A DNA stretch of 64,000 bases from Roseovarius confluentis (GTDB lineage Bacteria; Pseudomonadota; Alphaproteobacteria; Rhodobacterales; Rhodobacteraceae): NCBI RefSeq assembly GCF_002917925.1, contig NZ_PPFE01000002.1:186001-250000 (forward strand). The letters run 5' to 3'. The notes under the pieces were generated by a model. The model ran no database searches. It worked only from the letters and a program-made list of their open reading frames with translations, and had not been told where the DNA came from. Below are positions 1 to 11,306 of the stretch, piece after piece. Positions within the stretch are counted from its first letter, which is position 1. Each line of letters begins with the position of its first letter. The position numbers and the translations under genes were made by a program.

Positions 1-230
1 CCGACGAGGTGGATACCGGCGACGGCGTTCTGATCGTGGTGGACATCTTCGGCGCGTCGCCGGCGAACCTGTCGCTCAAGGCGTGCCAGCCCGAGAACCG
101 CCGCATCCTGTACGGGGCGAACCTGCCGATGCTGCTGAAGCTGGCCAAGAGCCGCGATCTGTCGGTGCCCGAGGCCGCCCGCGCCGCCCTGGATGCAGGG
201 CGCAAGTATATCGACAGTCACTCCCCGTAA
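1..230 (+). CDS. PTS EIIA-Man family protein, C-terminal fragment
   Basis: This is the last 76 or so codons of a gene that starts before the window; the reading frame is set by codons beginning at base 3 and stops with TAA at 228-230. The protein ends with a VLIVVDIFGASPANLS stretch followed by an ARRAY-like helix (YGANLPMLLKLAKSR), which is typical of the mannose-type EIIA domain. The phosphoryl-accepting His lies upstream and is not visible. In alphaproteobacteria this protein belongs to a regulatory phosphorelay with HPr, HPr kinase and EI-Ntr rather than to a sugar transporter. The HPr gene follows 32 bp downstream, which supports that reading. No permease components are present in the window. 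Confidence 0.85.
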   Translation, partial: DEVDTGDGVLIVVDIFGASPANLSLKACQPENRRILYGANLPMLLKLAKSRDLSVPEAARAALDAGRKYIDSHSP

Positions 231-262
231 TGTGGGCCGGACAAAGAAAGACCAAGACCGAA

Positions 263-541
263 ATGACAGACACCGTCACGCGCGAGATCGAGATCGTCAA
301 CGAGAAGGGCCTGCACGCGCGTGCGGCGGCCAAGCTGGTGGAGGTGGTCGAGGGATTCGACGCGCAGGCCGAGGTCAGCCATGATGGCCAGACCACGGGC
401 GCGGACAGCATCATGGGTCTTTTGATGTTGGCAGCGTCGCGTGGAACGACTATTGACGTGCGAGCCTGGGGGCCCGACGCCGAGGCGCTGGCGGATGCCG
501 TGAGCGCGTTGGTGGCCGACCGGTTCGGCGAGGACATGTAG
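263..541 (+). CDS. ptsH: HPr family phosphocarrier protein
   Basis: This encodes a 92-residue HPr, the small phosphocarrier between EI and EIIA. The active-site His is residue 18 in NEKGLHARAAAKLV, and the regulatory serine is Ser49 in GADSIMGLLMLAA, so both the phosphohistidine site and the HPr-kinase target site are kept. The ATG at 263 is chosen because it gives the normal family length; an open frame extends upstream to 83 but overlaps the EIIA gene and has no HPr-like sequence. It follows the EIIA-Man gene closely and is followed 7 bp later by an acyltransferase gene. The pair most likely acts in nitrogen/carbon regulation; this role is inferred from alphaproteobacterial families. Confidence 0.95.
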   Translation: MTDTVTREIEIVNEKGLHARAAAKLVEVVEGFDAQAEVSHDGQTTGADSIMGLLMLAASRGTTIDVRAWGPDAEALADAVSALVADRFGEDM

Positions 542-548
542 GCGCGCT

Positions 549-1457
549 ATGCGCGGCGGGACGGGAACAGACCACGTGGCGGAAAAGGCGCAGGATCAAA
601 GCGGCGACGGATCGCCCGGGTCGGTCAATTTCACGAAATATGACCGGCGCAGCCTGACCTATGCCAACTCTTTTGACAGTCCCGGCACGGCCTTCACCAT
701 ACGGGCGGTCGAATGGTTCACCGGCAAGCTGACGATCATCAAGATGATCCGGGAGTTCGAGAAAAAGGGCGCCCCCACGGGACAGCCCTTCTGGCGCGCG
801 GCGCTCGATACGATGGGCATCCCGCTGCTGACCCCGCAGGAGCAGATCGACAATATCCCCGAGACCGGCCCGGTGGTGATCGTTGCGAACCACCCGCACG
901 GGCTGGTGGACGGAATGATCCTGGCCGACCTGATCGGGCGGCGGCGCACCGATTACAAGATCCTGACACGGGCGCTGTTGACCGGGATCGACGAGGTGGC
1001 GGCGTCCTACATGATCTCGGTGCCATTCCCGCACGAGCCGGACGCGCAGCGCAAGTCGGTGGAGATGCGGGCCAAGGCGATGGCGCATCTGAAGGAGGGC
1101 GGCGCGATCAGCGTGTTCCCGTCGGGTGTGGTGGCGTCGTCCGACAGCCTGTTCGGGCCCGTGAGGGAGCGTGAATGGAACGTCTTCACCGCGCAGATGA
1201 TCCGACGGTCGGGCGCGACGGTTGTGCCGATCTATTTCCCGGGCGCCAATTCGCGCGCCTACCAGATGGCCAATTGCATTTCGCCGACCCTGCGCCAGAG
1301 TCTTTTGCTGCACGAGGTGGTGCGGGGCTGCAATCACCCGCAAAAGCCCGTGGTGGGGCCGCCGATCACGCAAGAGCAGATGGAGCTTTTGGACAAGGAC
1401 CCGCGCGGGTTCATGGCGTGGTTGCGCGAGCATACCCTGAGCCTGGGCGGGGGGTGA
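549..1457 (+). CDS. Lysophospholipid acyltransferase family protein (PlsC-like)
   Basis: This encodes a protein of about 302 residues of the PlsC/glycerolipid acyltransferase superfamily, which transfers acyl groups to lysophospholipids or ornithine-type lipids at the inner membrane. The motif near residue 114 is NHPHGLVDG. This is the HPFGxxDG variant, with five rather than four residues between the first His and the Asp, as in hemolysin-like acyltransferases. A second block, VFPSGVVASS near residue 193, fits the FPEGT-like motif III, and a VVPIYFPGAN block follows. The gene begins 7 bp after ptsH, so it is probably cotranscribed. The exact start is uncertain; later in-frame starts would remove only the unconserved N-terminus. 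Substrate cannot be told from sequence. Confidence 0.8.
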   Translation: MRGGTGTDHVAEKAQDQSGDGSPGSVNFTKYDRRSLTYANSFDSPGTAFTIRAVEWFTGKLTIIKMIREFEKKGAPTGQPFWRAALDTMGIPLLTPQEQIDNIPETGPVVIVANHPHGLVDGMILADLIGRRRTDYKILTRALLTGIDEVAASYMISVPFPHEPDAQRKSVEMRAKAMAHLKEGGAISVFPSGVVASSDSLFGPVREREWNVFTAQMIRRSGATVVPIYFPGANSRAYQMANCISPTLRQSLLLHEVVRGCNHPQKPVVGPPITQEQMELLDKDPRGFMAWLREHTLSLGGG

Positions 1458-1465
1458 CGTTCAGG

Positions 1466-1531
1466 AAGGTGGGTTTCACCCACCCTACGCGACGGAGCAG
1501 CGCGTGGGTTATCACCTACCCTACGACGGCG
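1466..1531. repeat. Two adjacent copies of the GTGGGTTTCACCCACCCTAC repeat
   Basis: Bases 1466-1495 carry GGTGGGTTTCACCCACCCTA with a CGCGACGG tail. Bases 1501-1531 carry a decayed second copy (GTGGGTTATCACCTACCCTA). The core GTGGGT-TTC-ACCCAC is self-complementary. They lie between the convergent ends of the acyltransferase and the 3-hydroxybutyryl-CoA dehydrogenase genes. Related copies occur at 3304, 3453, 11774, 31014 and 45731. Confidence 0.8.
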
Positions 1532-1560
1532 TGCCGGAGTCGCTTGGGTCTTCAGCCTCG

Positions 1561-2436
1561 TCAGCGGGTCGGGACCGGTTCCTCGCCGCGATAATCGTAG
1601 AAGCCGCGGCCGGTCTTGCGGCCGAGCCAGCCGGCCTCCACATATTTCGTCAGCAGCGGGCAGGGGCGGTACTTGGTGTCCGCGAGCCCGTCATGCAGCA
1701 CGTTCATGATGGCAAGGCAGGTGTCCAGCCCGATGAAATCGGCCAGTTCCAGCGGGCCCATCGGATGGTTCGTGCCGAGTTTCATCGAGGTGTCGATGGA
1801 AATGACCGAGCCGACGCCCTCGTAGAGCGTGTAGACCGCCTCGTTGATCATCGGCATGAGGATGCGGTTGACGATGAAGGCGGGGAAATCCTCGGAACTG
1901 GCGGCGGTCTTGCCGAGATTTTCGACCACGGCGAGGCAGGCGTCGTAGGTGGGTTTGTCGGTGGCGATGCCGCGGATCAATTCGACCAGTTGCATGACCG
2001 GCACCGGATTCATGAAGTGAAAGCCCATGAATTTCTCGGGGCGGTCGGTGCGGCTGGCAAGCCGTGTGATCGAGATCGACGAGGTGTTCGACGTCAGGAT
2101 CGTGTCGGGGCCGAGATGCGGGACGAGATCCTCGAAGATGGCCTGTTTGACGGTCTCGCGCTCGGTGGCGGATTCGACGACGAGGTCGGTGGCGCCAAGC
2201 TCCGGCAGGTCGAGCGTGGTGGTGATGCGCGACAGCGCGGCGTCGCGGTCCTCGGCCGTCATCTTGTCGCGGCTGACCATGCGGTCCATGTTGGACTTGA
2301 TCACGCCGACGCCCTTGTCCAGCGCCTCCTGATTGATGTCGTTGAGCAGGACATCATAGCCCGCGACGGCCATCACATGCGCGATTCCGTTGCCCATCTG
2401 TCCGGCGCCGACGACGCCCACCTTGCGGATGTCCAT
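1561..2436 (-). CDS. hbd: 3-hydroxybutyryl-CoA dehydrogenase
   Basis: This encodes a 291-residue NAD(P)-dependent dehydrogenase that interconverts 3-hydroxyacyl-CoA and acetoacetyl-CoA. The Rossmann motif is at the N-terminus ([16 protein letters not shown], residues 6-21). The family hallmarks [11 protein letters not shown] and [16 protein letters not shown] follow near residues 116-145, and [14 protein letters not shown] and the C-terminal [11 protein letters not shown] helix region complete the fold. The length is that of the single-domain bacterial enzyme. The ATG at 2434-2436 is chosen because the Rossmann motif starts directly after it; 18 upstream codons have no conserved content. Electron-transfer flavoprotein genes lie nearby on the same strand, which suits a role in short-chain acyl-CoA or polyhydroxybutyrate metabolism. 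Confidence 0.95.
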   Translation of the reverse strand: MDIRKVGVVGAGQMGNGIAHVMAVAGYDVLLNDINQEALDKGVGVIKSNMDRMVSRDKMTAEDRDAALSRITTTLDLPELGATDLVVESATERETVKQAIFEDLVPHLGPDTILTSNTSSISITRLASRTDRPEKFMGFHFMNPVPVMQLVELIRGIATDKPTYDACLAVVENLGKTAASSEDFPAFIVNRILMPMINEAVYTLYEGVGSVISIDTSMKLGTNHPMGPLELADFIGLDTCLAIMNVLHDGLADTKYRPCPLLTKYVEAGWLGRKTGRGFYDYRGEEPVPTR

Positions 2437-2500
2437 GCAGGTCCCTTTCGCTTTTGCGACACCATATGCCCCGTGCCGCGGGCGCTGCAAGGGAAAGCGG

Positions 2501-2535
2501 CCGTTAAAATTGTAGTCGATTTGCGCCTTTAACGG
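2501..2535. promoter_or_regulatory. Inverted repeat CCGTTAAA...TTTAACGG in a divergent promoter region
   Basis: CCGTTAAA at 2501-2508 is mirrored exactly by TTTAACGG at 2528-2535, with half-site centres 27 bp apart. The element sits in the short gap between the minus-strand dehydrogenase gene and the plus-strand DUF6473 gene. It could be an operator or an RNA hairpin; no regulator is identified. Confidence 0.35.
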
Positions 2536-2593
2536 AATCGCAAGGCCTGCGGCCCAAAGCTGGCAATTGGGTGAGCTGAATGAGGTAGGCGTG

Positions 2594-3430
2594 ATGTCCT
2601 TTCATGGCGAGGGCCGCTGGAATGCGGCGCCGGAGGCGTGCCGTTACGGGGCGTCGAAGCTGGCGTTTCGGGGGCCGAAGCGGAGCCTGAAGAGTGAGTA
2701 CGTGGCGTTCATCGGCGGAACGGAGACCTATGGCAAGTTCGTCAGCCGGCCTTTCGCGCAAGCCGTCGAGGCGGCGACGGGCGTGGCATGTGTCAACCTC
2801 GGCCAGCCCAACGCTGGGATCGACGTGATGCTGGGCGACCCGGGGCTGGCACGGATCGCGTGGGGGGCGTCGGCGGTGGTGTTGCAGGTGCCGTGTGCGG
2901 CGAACCTGTCGAACCCGTTCTACAAGGTGCATTCGCGACGCAACGATCGCTTTCTGCGGGCCGAGCCGTCTTTGCAGGGCTTGTTCGCAGAGGTGGATTT
3001 CACCGAGTTCAGCTTTACGCGGCATATGCTGATGCATCTGCGGACGGTGTCGCCGGAACGGTTCGGGGTGCTGCGGCAAGGACTGGCGCAGGCCTGGGAC
3101 GCGGGAATGCGGCGGCTGATCGCGGAAATCCGGACGCCGGTGGTCCTGTTGTGGTTTTCCGAGCGCGCCCCGGAGCAGGATGATGACACGGTCGAGACAC
3201 GGTGCGAGCCGGTGCTGGTGGGGCGCGAGATGCTGGCGGGTTTGCAGAGCCACGTGGTGGCGGTTGTGGAGGCCGGCGACATGGCGTGGGGCGGTCAGGG
3301 CGCGGGGTGTCACCCACCCTACGCGGCGGGGCGCAAAGAGGACGTGCCTCGGACCCTGCCGGGTCAGGCGGCGCATGACGCGGTGGCGGAGGCGTTGATC
3401 CCCGTGTTGGCGGGGGTCTTGGATCCGTGA
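2594..3430 (+). CDS. DUF6473 family protein
   Basis: This encodes about 278 residues matching the Rhodobacteraceae family DUF6473. The N-terminal [15 protein letters not shown] block and the following [14 protein letters not shown] block are characteristic, and GGTETYG occupies the place of a GDS-type loop, so an SGNH-hydrolase-like or sulfotransferase-like fold is possible. The function is unknown. The ATG at 2594 is preferred over a TTG at 2567 because a GAGG sits upstream at about 2583 and homologues begin near this point. Near the C-terminus the codons for [11 protein letters not shown] derive from a copy of the dispersed genomic repeat, so this part of the protein is probably a recent insertion. 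Confidence 0.75.
   Translation: MSFHGEGRWNAAPEACRYGASKLAFRGPKRSLKSEYVAFIGGTETYGKFVSRPFAQAVEAATGVACVNLGQPNAGIDVMLGDPGLARIAWGASAVVLQVPCAANLSNPFYKVHSRRNDRFLRAEPSLQGLFAEVDFTEFSFTRHMLMHLRTVSPERFGVLRQGLAQAWDAGMRRLIAEIRTPVVLLWFSERAPEQDDDTVETRCEPVLVGREMLAGLQSHVVAVVEAGDMAWGGQGAGCHPPYAAGRKEDVPRTLPGQAAHDAVAEALIPVLAGVLDP
3304..3329 (+). repeat. Dispersed repeat copy inside a coding region
   Basis: GGGTGTCACCCACCCTACGC and its CGGCGG tail match the intergenic repeat seen elsewhere in the window. Here the repeat lies in frame inside the DUF6473 gene and supplies residues CHPPYAA. The frame remains open through it. Confidence 0.75.
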
Positions 3431-3452
3431 AAGTTTGAACGGGCCGGTCGCG

Positions 3453-3476
3453 CGAGGGTTTTCACCCACCCTACAC
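3453..3476 (+). repeat. Dispersed repeat copy after the DUF6473 gene
   Basis: GGGTTTTCACCCACCCTAC at 3455-3474 is another copy of the same repeat, placed 24 bp after the DUF6473 stop codon and just before the etfA terminator. Confidence 0.8.
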
Positions 3477-3482
3477 GTGCCC

Positions 3483-3513
3483 AAAACGAAAAGACCCGCC
3501 ACGAGGGCGGGTC
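3483..3513 (-). terminator. Intrinsic terminator of etfBA
   Basis: Read on the minus strand, a GACCCGCC / GGCGGGTC stem of 8 bp with a 5-base loop is followed by TTTTCGTTTT. It lies 26 bp after the etfA stop codon. Confidence 0.85.
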
Positions 3514-3538
3514 AATTCGGTGTCATATGCGGTACGGT

Positions 3539-4467
3539 TCAGCCGAGTTTCTCGGTCAGTTCCGGCACGGCGGTGAAGAGATCGGCCACGAGGCCGTAAT
3601 CGGCGACCTGAAAGATCGGCGCTTCTTCGTCCTTGTTGATGGCGACGATGACCTTGGAGTCCTTCATGCCCGCAAGGTGCTGGATCGCGCCCGAAATGCC
3701 GACGGCGATGTAGAGATCCGGCGCCACGACCTTGCCGGTCTGCCCGACCTGCCAGTCGTTGGGGGCATAGCCCGAGTCCACGGCCGCACGGGACGCGCCA
3801 ACGGCGGCGCCCAGCTTGTCGGCGAGGTTCTCGATCAGGGCGAAGTTCTCTTCCGATCCGATGCCACGGCCGCCGGAGACGACGACGCCCGCCGAGGTCA
3901 GCTCGGGGCGGTCGGATTCGGCAACCTTGTCCTCGACCCATTCCGACAGGCCGGGGTTGTCGGCGGCGGAGATGGTCTCGACCGAGGCCGAGCCGCCGTC
4001 GCCGGCGGCGTCGAAGGTGGAGGTGCGGAAGGTGACGACCTTCTTGGCATCCGAGGATTTCACCGTCTGGACCGCGTTGCCGGCGTAGATCGGACGCTCG
4101 AACGTGTTGGCGTCGACCACGCCCGAGGCGTCGGAGATCACCATGACGTCCAGCAGTGCGGCCACGCGGGGCATCACGTTCTTGGCGTCGGTGGTGGCAG
4201 GCGCCACGATATGTTCGTAATCGCCCGCGAGCGACACGATCAGCGCGGCGGTGGATTCCGCCAGGCGGTGGCCCAGCGAGGCGTCCTCGGCCACGAGGAC
4301 CTTGGAAACACCGTCGATCTTGGCGGCGGCGTCACCCGCGGCGGCGGCGGAGCCCCCGGCACAGAGCACGGTCACGTCGCCCAGCTTGGAGGCGGCGGTG
4401 ACGGCCTTGGCGGTGGCGTCGAGCGCCAGTTCGCCGTCGTTCACTTCGGCAAGTAGAAGTACAGACA

Positions 4468-4468
<1 letters not shown>
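3539..4468 (-). CDS. etfA: Electron transfer flavoprotein subunit alpha
   Basis: This encodes the 309-residue alpha subunit of the soluble electron transfer flavoprotein, which carries electrons from acyl-CoA and related dehydrogenases to ETF-ubiquinone oxidoreductase. The N-terminal [14 protein letters not shown] strand and the C-terminal FAD-binding half are clear. The latter shows the signature region [19 protein letters not shown], then [22 protein letters not shown] and [13 protein letters not shown] near residues 230-290. The ATG overlaps the stop codon of etfB (TAATG), so the two are translationally coupled. A strong hairpin with a T-tract follows the gene. Confidence 0.97.
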
Positions 4469-5226
<758 letters not shown>

Positions 5227-5402
5227 CGGCATGGTCTCCCTAAAAAATTGCGCAGAGCCGCTGTGATACGACCCCGCCCCTTGCTCTGGGGCGTTAGATA
5301 CAGAACTGTTAGCCGGGGAAACAGGGTAAAATCGTCACGTTTCCGACTTGCGACGTCGCGTTTCCGGTGCGGTATGGGGAATCTGCGCGCAAAGCGGGGG
5401 CG

Positions 5403-6206
5403 TCAGGGCGTAATGCCGTGTTTCTGGGCCAGTTCGTGCAGCACCGATTCCTCGGGCGGGGTGCCGTTGAAGCGGTTCTGGAGCCGTTCGCGCACGCGGC
5501 GGCCGTAGAAATGGATGGAAACGGTGTCGTCCTTCACCTTTTTCCAGACCTTCCACGCCGCGCGGAAATAGATGCGCCGGTCTTCGAACAGCACGGGATA
5601 GAGCACGTGCGGGTCCAGCGCATGCTTGAACTCGTCGTTCTTGTGCAGGAAATGCGACAGCGCCTTGGGGCCCCACGCGCCCCACGGCATTTCGGAAACA
5701 TGCATCGGGTCGCCAGCCTCGGCACGGGCGCGCATTTCTTCCTTGTGGCGCGGCATCATCCAGGGCGGAATGGCGTATTCGTCTTCGCAAAACTCGATCA
5801 GGCTTTGCAGTGAGGGGGAGGAAGCGGGCAAGGCCATCACGCCGTTGGCGACGACCTTTTCGTTCTCGCGCCCGAAGAAGAAGCCGTCCTTGGGAATGAA
5901 GGGCTTGAGGCAGTAGGCGTCGGTGTCGGACCAGATGATGCCGTCGTTCTTTGCCAAAAGGTGATAGCGGAACTTGTCGGCGTGAATGGCCGGGCTGCCG
6001 GTGCGTTCGTGTCGCACGATCGTGTCGGGGTCGGGCAGGATATCAGAGGCCGGTGCCAGTTCGACGCCTTTCGGGCAATCCTCGACGCCGTGGTAGGAGA
6101 ACATCACAACCGGGTGCCCGGCATCGACAAAGGACGTAACGCAAAGCCGTTCGATGAAGCCCAGCGGCGGGCCGTCCCAGAACATGGCGATGGTGGGCAG
6201 GGACAT
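5403..6206 (-). CDS. Glycosyltransferase with DXD motif (GT32/capsular-type)
   Basis: This encodes 267 residues. The N-terminus IAMFWDGPPLGFIERLCVTSFVDAGHPVVMFSY resembles the mannosyl/galactosyl transferases of the DXD-sugar group, and the central IIWSDTDAYCLKPF supplies a DXD motif around residue 95 for metal-nucleotide-sugar binding. Upstream IHADKFRYHLL is also typical. No membrane segment is visible. The start at 6206 is chosen because GGAGAG lies 5-6 bases upstream and the preceding codons are rich in Pro and Gly. It is a stand-alone gene, so its acceptor (capsule, LPS or protein glycan) cannot be stated. Confidence 0.75.
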   Translation of the reverse strand: MSLPTIAMFWDGPPLGFIERLCVTSFVDAGHPVVMFSYHGVEDCPKGVELAPASDILPDPDTIVRHERTGSPAIHADKFRYHLLAKNDGIIWSDTDAYCLKPFIPKDGFFFGRENEKVVANGVMALPASSPSLQSLIEFCEDEYAIPPWMMPRHKEEMRARAEAGDPMHVSEMPWGAWGPKALSHFLHKNDEFKHALDPHVLYPVLFEDRRIYFRAAWKVWKKVKDDTVSIHFYGRRVRERLQNRFNGTPPEESVLHELAQKHGITP

Positions 6207-6295
6207 GGACCTCTCCTTGCTGCTCGGGCCGGGCGTTGGATCGCCCGGCATTTGCGCGTCAGGATGTCACTACTGCCCGGTGTGCGCCAGTTATT

Positions 6296-6868
6296 TCAGC
6301 GGTTGGCGCCGGGGGTCCAGAGCACGTCGTCGCGGCCCGAATCGTTGGCCATGCGGGCGGCGACGAAGAACCAGTCGCTGAGGCGGTTGAGGTATTTGAC
6401 CGCCGCGGGATTGACGTGTTCCATCGTTGCGAGTTCCACCGAAAGCCGCTCGGCGCGGCGCGAGACGGTGCGGCAGAGATGCAGATGCGCCGAGAGCGCC
6501 GAGCCGCCGGGCAGGATGAAGCTGCGCAGGGGTTCGAGCACCTTGTTCATCGTGTCGATCTCGGTCTCAAGGCGTGTAACCTGGCTGTCGACCATGCGCA
6601 GCGGCGTGAATTCGGCCTTGTCGTCGTTTTCCATGTCCGGGCGGCAGAGATCTGCGCCGAGATCGAACAGGTCGTTCTGGATGCGCGACAGGGCGGCGTC
6701 GGTTTCGCCCTCGGCGTGCAACCGGGCAAGGCCGACGGTGGCATTCACCTCGTCCACGGTGCCGTAGGCGGTGACACGCATGGAGTGCTTGGCCACGCGA
6801 GAGCCGTTGCCGAGCGCGGTTTCACCGTGATCGCCGGTCTTGGTGTAGATCTTGTTGAGAACGACCAT
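6296..6868 (-). CDS. pduO: Cob(I)yrinic acid a,c-diamide adenosyltransferase (PduO type)
   Basis: This encodes 190 residues of the PduO-type ATP:cob(I)alamin adenosyltransferase, which makes adenosylcobalamin from corrinoid and ATP. The ATP-binding N-terminus KIYTKTGDHGETALGNG is intact. The later conserved blocks VDEVNATVGLAR, FILPGGSALSAHLHLCRTVSRRAER and VKYLNRLSDWFFVAAR are also present. Of two nearby ATGs (6874, 6868) the second is better spaced from the GGAGG. The gene follows a HIG1-domain gene with a gap of two bases, so they share a transcript. No cobalamin biosynthesis genes are close, so this copy probably serves salvage and B12-dependent mutases. Confidence 0.93.
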   Translation of the reverse strand: MVVLNKIYTKTGDHGETALGNGSRVAKHSMRVTAYGTVDEVNATVGLARLHAEGETDAALSRIQNDLFDLGADLCRPDMENDDKAEFTPLRMVDSQVTRLETEIDTMNKVLEPLRSFILPGGSALSAHLHLCRTVSRRAERLSVELATMEHVNPAAVKYLNRLSDWFFVAARMANDSGRDDVLWTPGANR

Positions 6869-6870
6869 GT

Positions 6871-7083
6871 TCATTCACCTCCCATTTGGCGGCGGATATA
6901 GACGAAAAGCAGGATGAGGACCACCGCGACGAACTGTGCGATGATGCGCCAGCGCATGAACTTGTTCGAGCGCTTGGCGTTGTCGATGCCTTCCTTGCCG
7001 AAGTTCGAGATGCCCAGGATGAGGACGACGGCGACGACGCCGCAGGCGAGTGCGACAAGGATGAAAAGGGGGTCGTTGAGCAT
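6871..7083 (-). CDS. Twin transmembrane HIG1-like protein
   Basis: This encodes a 70-residue protein with two hydrophobic helices, residues 6-25 (ILVALACGVVAVVLILGIS) and 46-63 (IIAQFVAVVLILLFVYIR), joined by a polar loop containing the NKFMRWRIIAQF motif of the HIG1/twin-TM family. In alphaproteobacteria members of this family associate with cytochrome c oxidase, but nothing here proves this. It is directly upstream of the cobalamin adenosyltransferase gene, a frequent arrangement in Rhodobacteraceae. Confidence 0.8.
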   Translation of the reverse strand: MLNDPLFILVALACGVVAVVLILGISNFGKEGIDNAKRSNKFMRWRIIAQFVAVVLILLFVYIRRQMGGE

Positions 7084-7192
7084 GTGGGACTCTTGGTTTT
7101 TCCGGTCAGGGGCGGAGGTAGCCCGTCTGTGTCAAAAGGCGAATGGGGTATGGTGACGCGGGGCCGCTTACCCGCCGTTCCGGGCCGTCTTG

Positions 7193-8023
7193 CTACAGTT
7201 TTGCCTGTATCCAGTCGAGGGCGCTGGTGGGCAGGATGCGTCGCAGAATGTCCAGAAGGTAGGTCGGCGTGGTGACGAAGTAGCGCGGCCTGGGGCGTGG
7301 TGACTCCAGCGCGTGGATCAGCTTTTTCGTGACGGCGGGGGCGGGCAATTCGAACGTGTCTGGACCGCTGCTTGTGTAGAGGCGCGGTATGAGGCGTTTT
7401 TCGTAGAGCGACCGGGCGGGCGCGTTTTCCCAGTCGATCCAGCGTTCGAAATGCGGGATCGAGTTGACGCGGATCTTGGAGGTGACGGGCCCGGGTTCGA
7501 TCAGGACGATATGGATGGGCGTGTCGCGCATCTCGATCCGCATGGTGCTGGTCAGTCCTTCGAGCGCGTGCTTGGTTGCATTGTAGGCGCCGCGCATCCT
7601 CAGGGTGGCGAAGCCCAGCACCGAGGAGTTCTGCACGATGCGGCCATGCCCTTGGGCCCGCATCACCGGGATCACTTGCCGCGTGAGGTCGTGCCACCCG
7701 AAGAAGTTGGCCTCGAATATATCGCGCAGGGCGTCGGTGGGCAGGTCCTCGACCATCCCGGGGCAGCCGAAGGCCCCGTTGTTGAACAGCGCATCGAGCG
7801 TGCCGCCGGTGGCCTCGAGCACCTCGGCCAGCCCGGAGGTGATCGTGTCGGGCTGTTGGTAGTCTATGAGGGGGCTGTCGAAGCCTTCGGCCCGCATCCG
7901 CGCGCAGTCCTCTTCCTGTCGGCAGGAGGCGAAAACACGCCAGCCGCGGGCCCGCATGCCGTGCGCCGCGTCGTAGCCGATGCCCGACGAACAGCCGGTA
8001 ATAAGAAGAGATTTCCGCGTCAT
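7193..8023 (-). CDS. SDR family NAD(P)-dependent oxidoreductase
   Basis: This encodes 276 residues of a classical short-chain dehydrogenase. The cofactor motif ITGCSSGIGYDAA is at residues 8-20, NNGAFG at about 82, the catalytic Ser in IVQNSSVLGF at about 135, and the YNATK (Tyr-X3-Lys) pair at about 149. The adenosine-binding region CRQEED replaces a D-x-R type loop, suggesting NADP preference, which is inference. The C-terminal tail of about 60 residues with PRPRYFVTTPTYLLDILRRILP is typical of SDRs that act on lipids or steroids. It stands alone; the substrate is unknown. Confidence 0.85.
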   Translation of the reverse strand: MTRKSLLITGCSSGIGYDAAHGMRARGWRVFASCRQEEDCARMRAEGFDSPLIDYQQPDTITSGLAEVLEATGGTLDALFNNGAFGCPGMVEDLPTDALRDIFEANFFGWHDLTRQVIPVMRAQGHGRIVQNSSVLGFATLRMRGAYNATKHALEGLTSTMRIEMRDTPIHIVLIEPGPVTSKIRVNSIPHFERWIDWENAPARSLYEKRLIPRLYTSSGPDTFELPAPAVTKKLIHALESPRPRPRYFVTTPTYLLDILRRILPTSALDWIQAKL

Positions 8024-8074
8024 GGCCGGACCTTGGCGCGGTCCGGTGCTATATGCAATCGCTTTGAGTGGAAA

Positions 8075-8776
8075 TCACCGAGCCGGCGCGCTGACGAGCC
8101 AGTCGGCCATCCAGCCGGTTTCGCCGGTGTCGAGAACCTCGAGTTCAAGCCAGCCGTTGGCCGCCGTGCCGAGCACGGCCACTTCGACACCTTCGGCAAG
8201 ATTGCCGACGCGGGCGAAATCCGTGCCGGGACCGCCGCGCATGTTGGCGGAAGTGGCGGTCACGTAGCGGATGTCGCCGCTGGTCATGCCGGAGCGCGCC
8301 GTGCGCGCCGCGGCTTCGGCCTGCTTGCGCAGCTCGGCTTGCGAGGCTTGATGCTCAAACAGTTCAATGGCGCCGGGCCAATGTTTCTTGACCTCGTCCG
8401 CCGCAGCGCCGCCTTCGTCAAGAGCGGCAAGCACGGCGTTGTCCTCGTCGCTGCTTTCCGTCAGGAAACGGGCCTTGTCTTCCACCCGCTCGGTGCGGGC
8501 GGTTTCCTGCGCCGACCCGGCTTCGGACATGTCGCTGAGCGAGGCAAGGGTGATCTGAAAACGCTCGGGCTTGTCTTGCTCGGGCAGGTCGATGACCTCC
8601 GGCTCGACAGGTTCGGCCGGTTCGGCAGGTTGCGCGTCGGCGACGGTTGTCTCGGGCTCCGGGGCGTTCGCCTGGGCCTGGATGGAATTGTCACGCGGAG
8701 CGTAATCGGCGCCGCCGCTCATCTCCCAGAAGGCGAAGCCAAGAAATGCAAAAGTTACCAAAATGAAGCGCCACAT
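8075..8776 (-). CDS. SH3 domain-containing membrane-anchored protein
   Basis: This encodes 233 residues. It begins with one membrane segment (WRFILVTFAFLGFAFW, residues 2-17), then an acidic Pro/Glu/Ala-rich linker to about residue 80, a predicted helical middle part, and a bacterial SH3 domain at about 170-230. The SH3 domain shows the usual VTATSANMRGGPGTDFARVG start and GWLELE...GWMADWL end. Such proteins sit in the periplasm and may bind peptidoglycan or partner proteins. The ATG at 8776 is preferred because the membrane helix follows immediately. The gene is divergent from parC. Confidence 0.75.
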   Translation of the reverse strand: MWRFILVTFAFLGFAFWEMSGGADYAPRDNSIQAQANAPEPETTVADAQPAEPAEPVEPEVIDLPEQDKPERFQITLASLSDMSEAGSAQETARTERVEDKARFLTESSDEDNAVLAALDEGGAAADEVKKHWPGAIELFEHQASQAELRKQAEAAARTARSGMTSGDIRYVTATSANMRGGPGTDFARVGNLAEGVEVAVLGTAANGWLELEVLDTGETGWMADWLVSAPAR

Positions 8777-8921
8777 TGCGCGAATCCCCCGGGGCAGCAA
8801 AGTCAATTTCTTGTTATAGAACACAAGTTACACGATTCGGTTCCCACCGGCATGGGAAAAGGTGCGGAATCTTCCCAACCTGTGCTTTACCTGTGCAAAT
8901 GCGGGGGGTATCACAGCATCT

Positions 8922-11240
<2,319 letters not shown>

Positions 11241-11306
11241 GATTGATTTGTCGTGTGCGGGGGGTACCGCCTAGCTTGCTTGCGGATGCATGCGAGGAGG
11301 ATGGAA

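Noticed and set aside
1..541. Sugar-transporting PTS operon
   Set aside because: Only EIIA-Man and HPr are present, without IIB/IIC/IID; the pair fits the alphaproteobacterial regulatory PTS.
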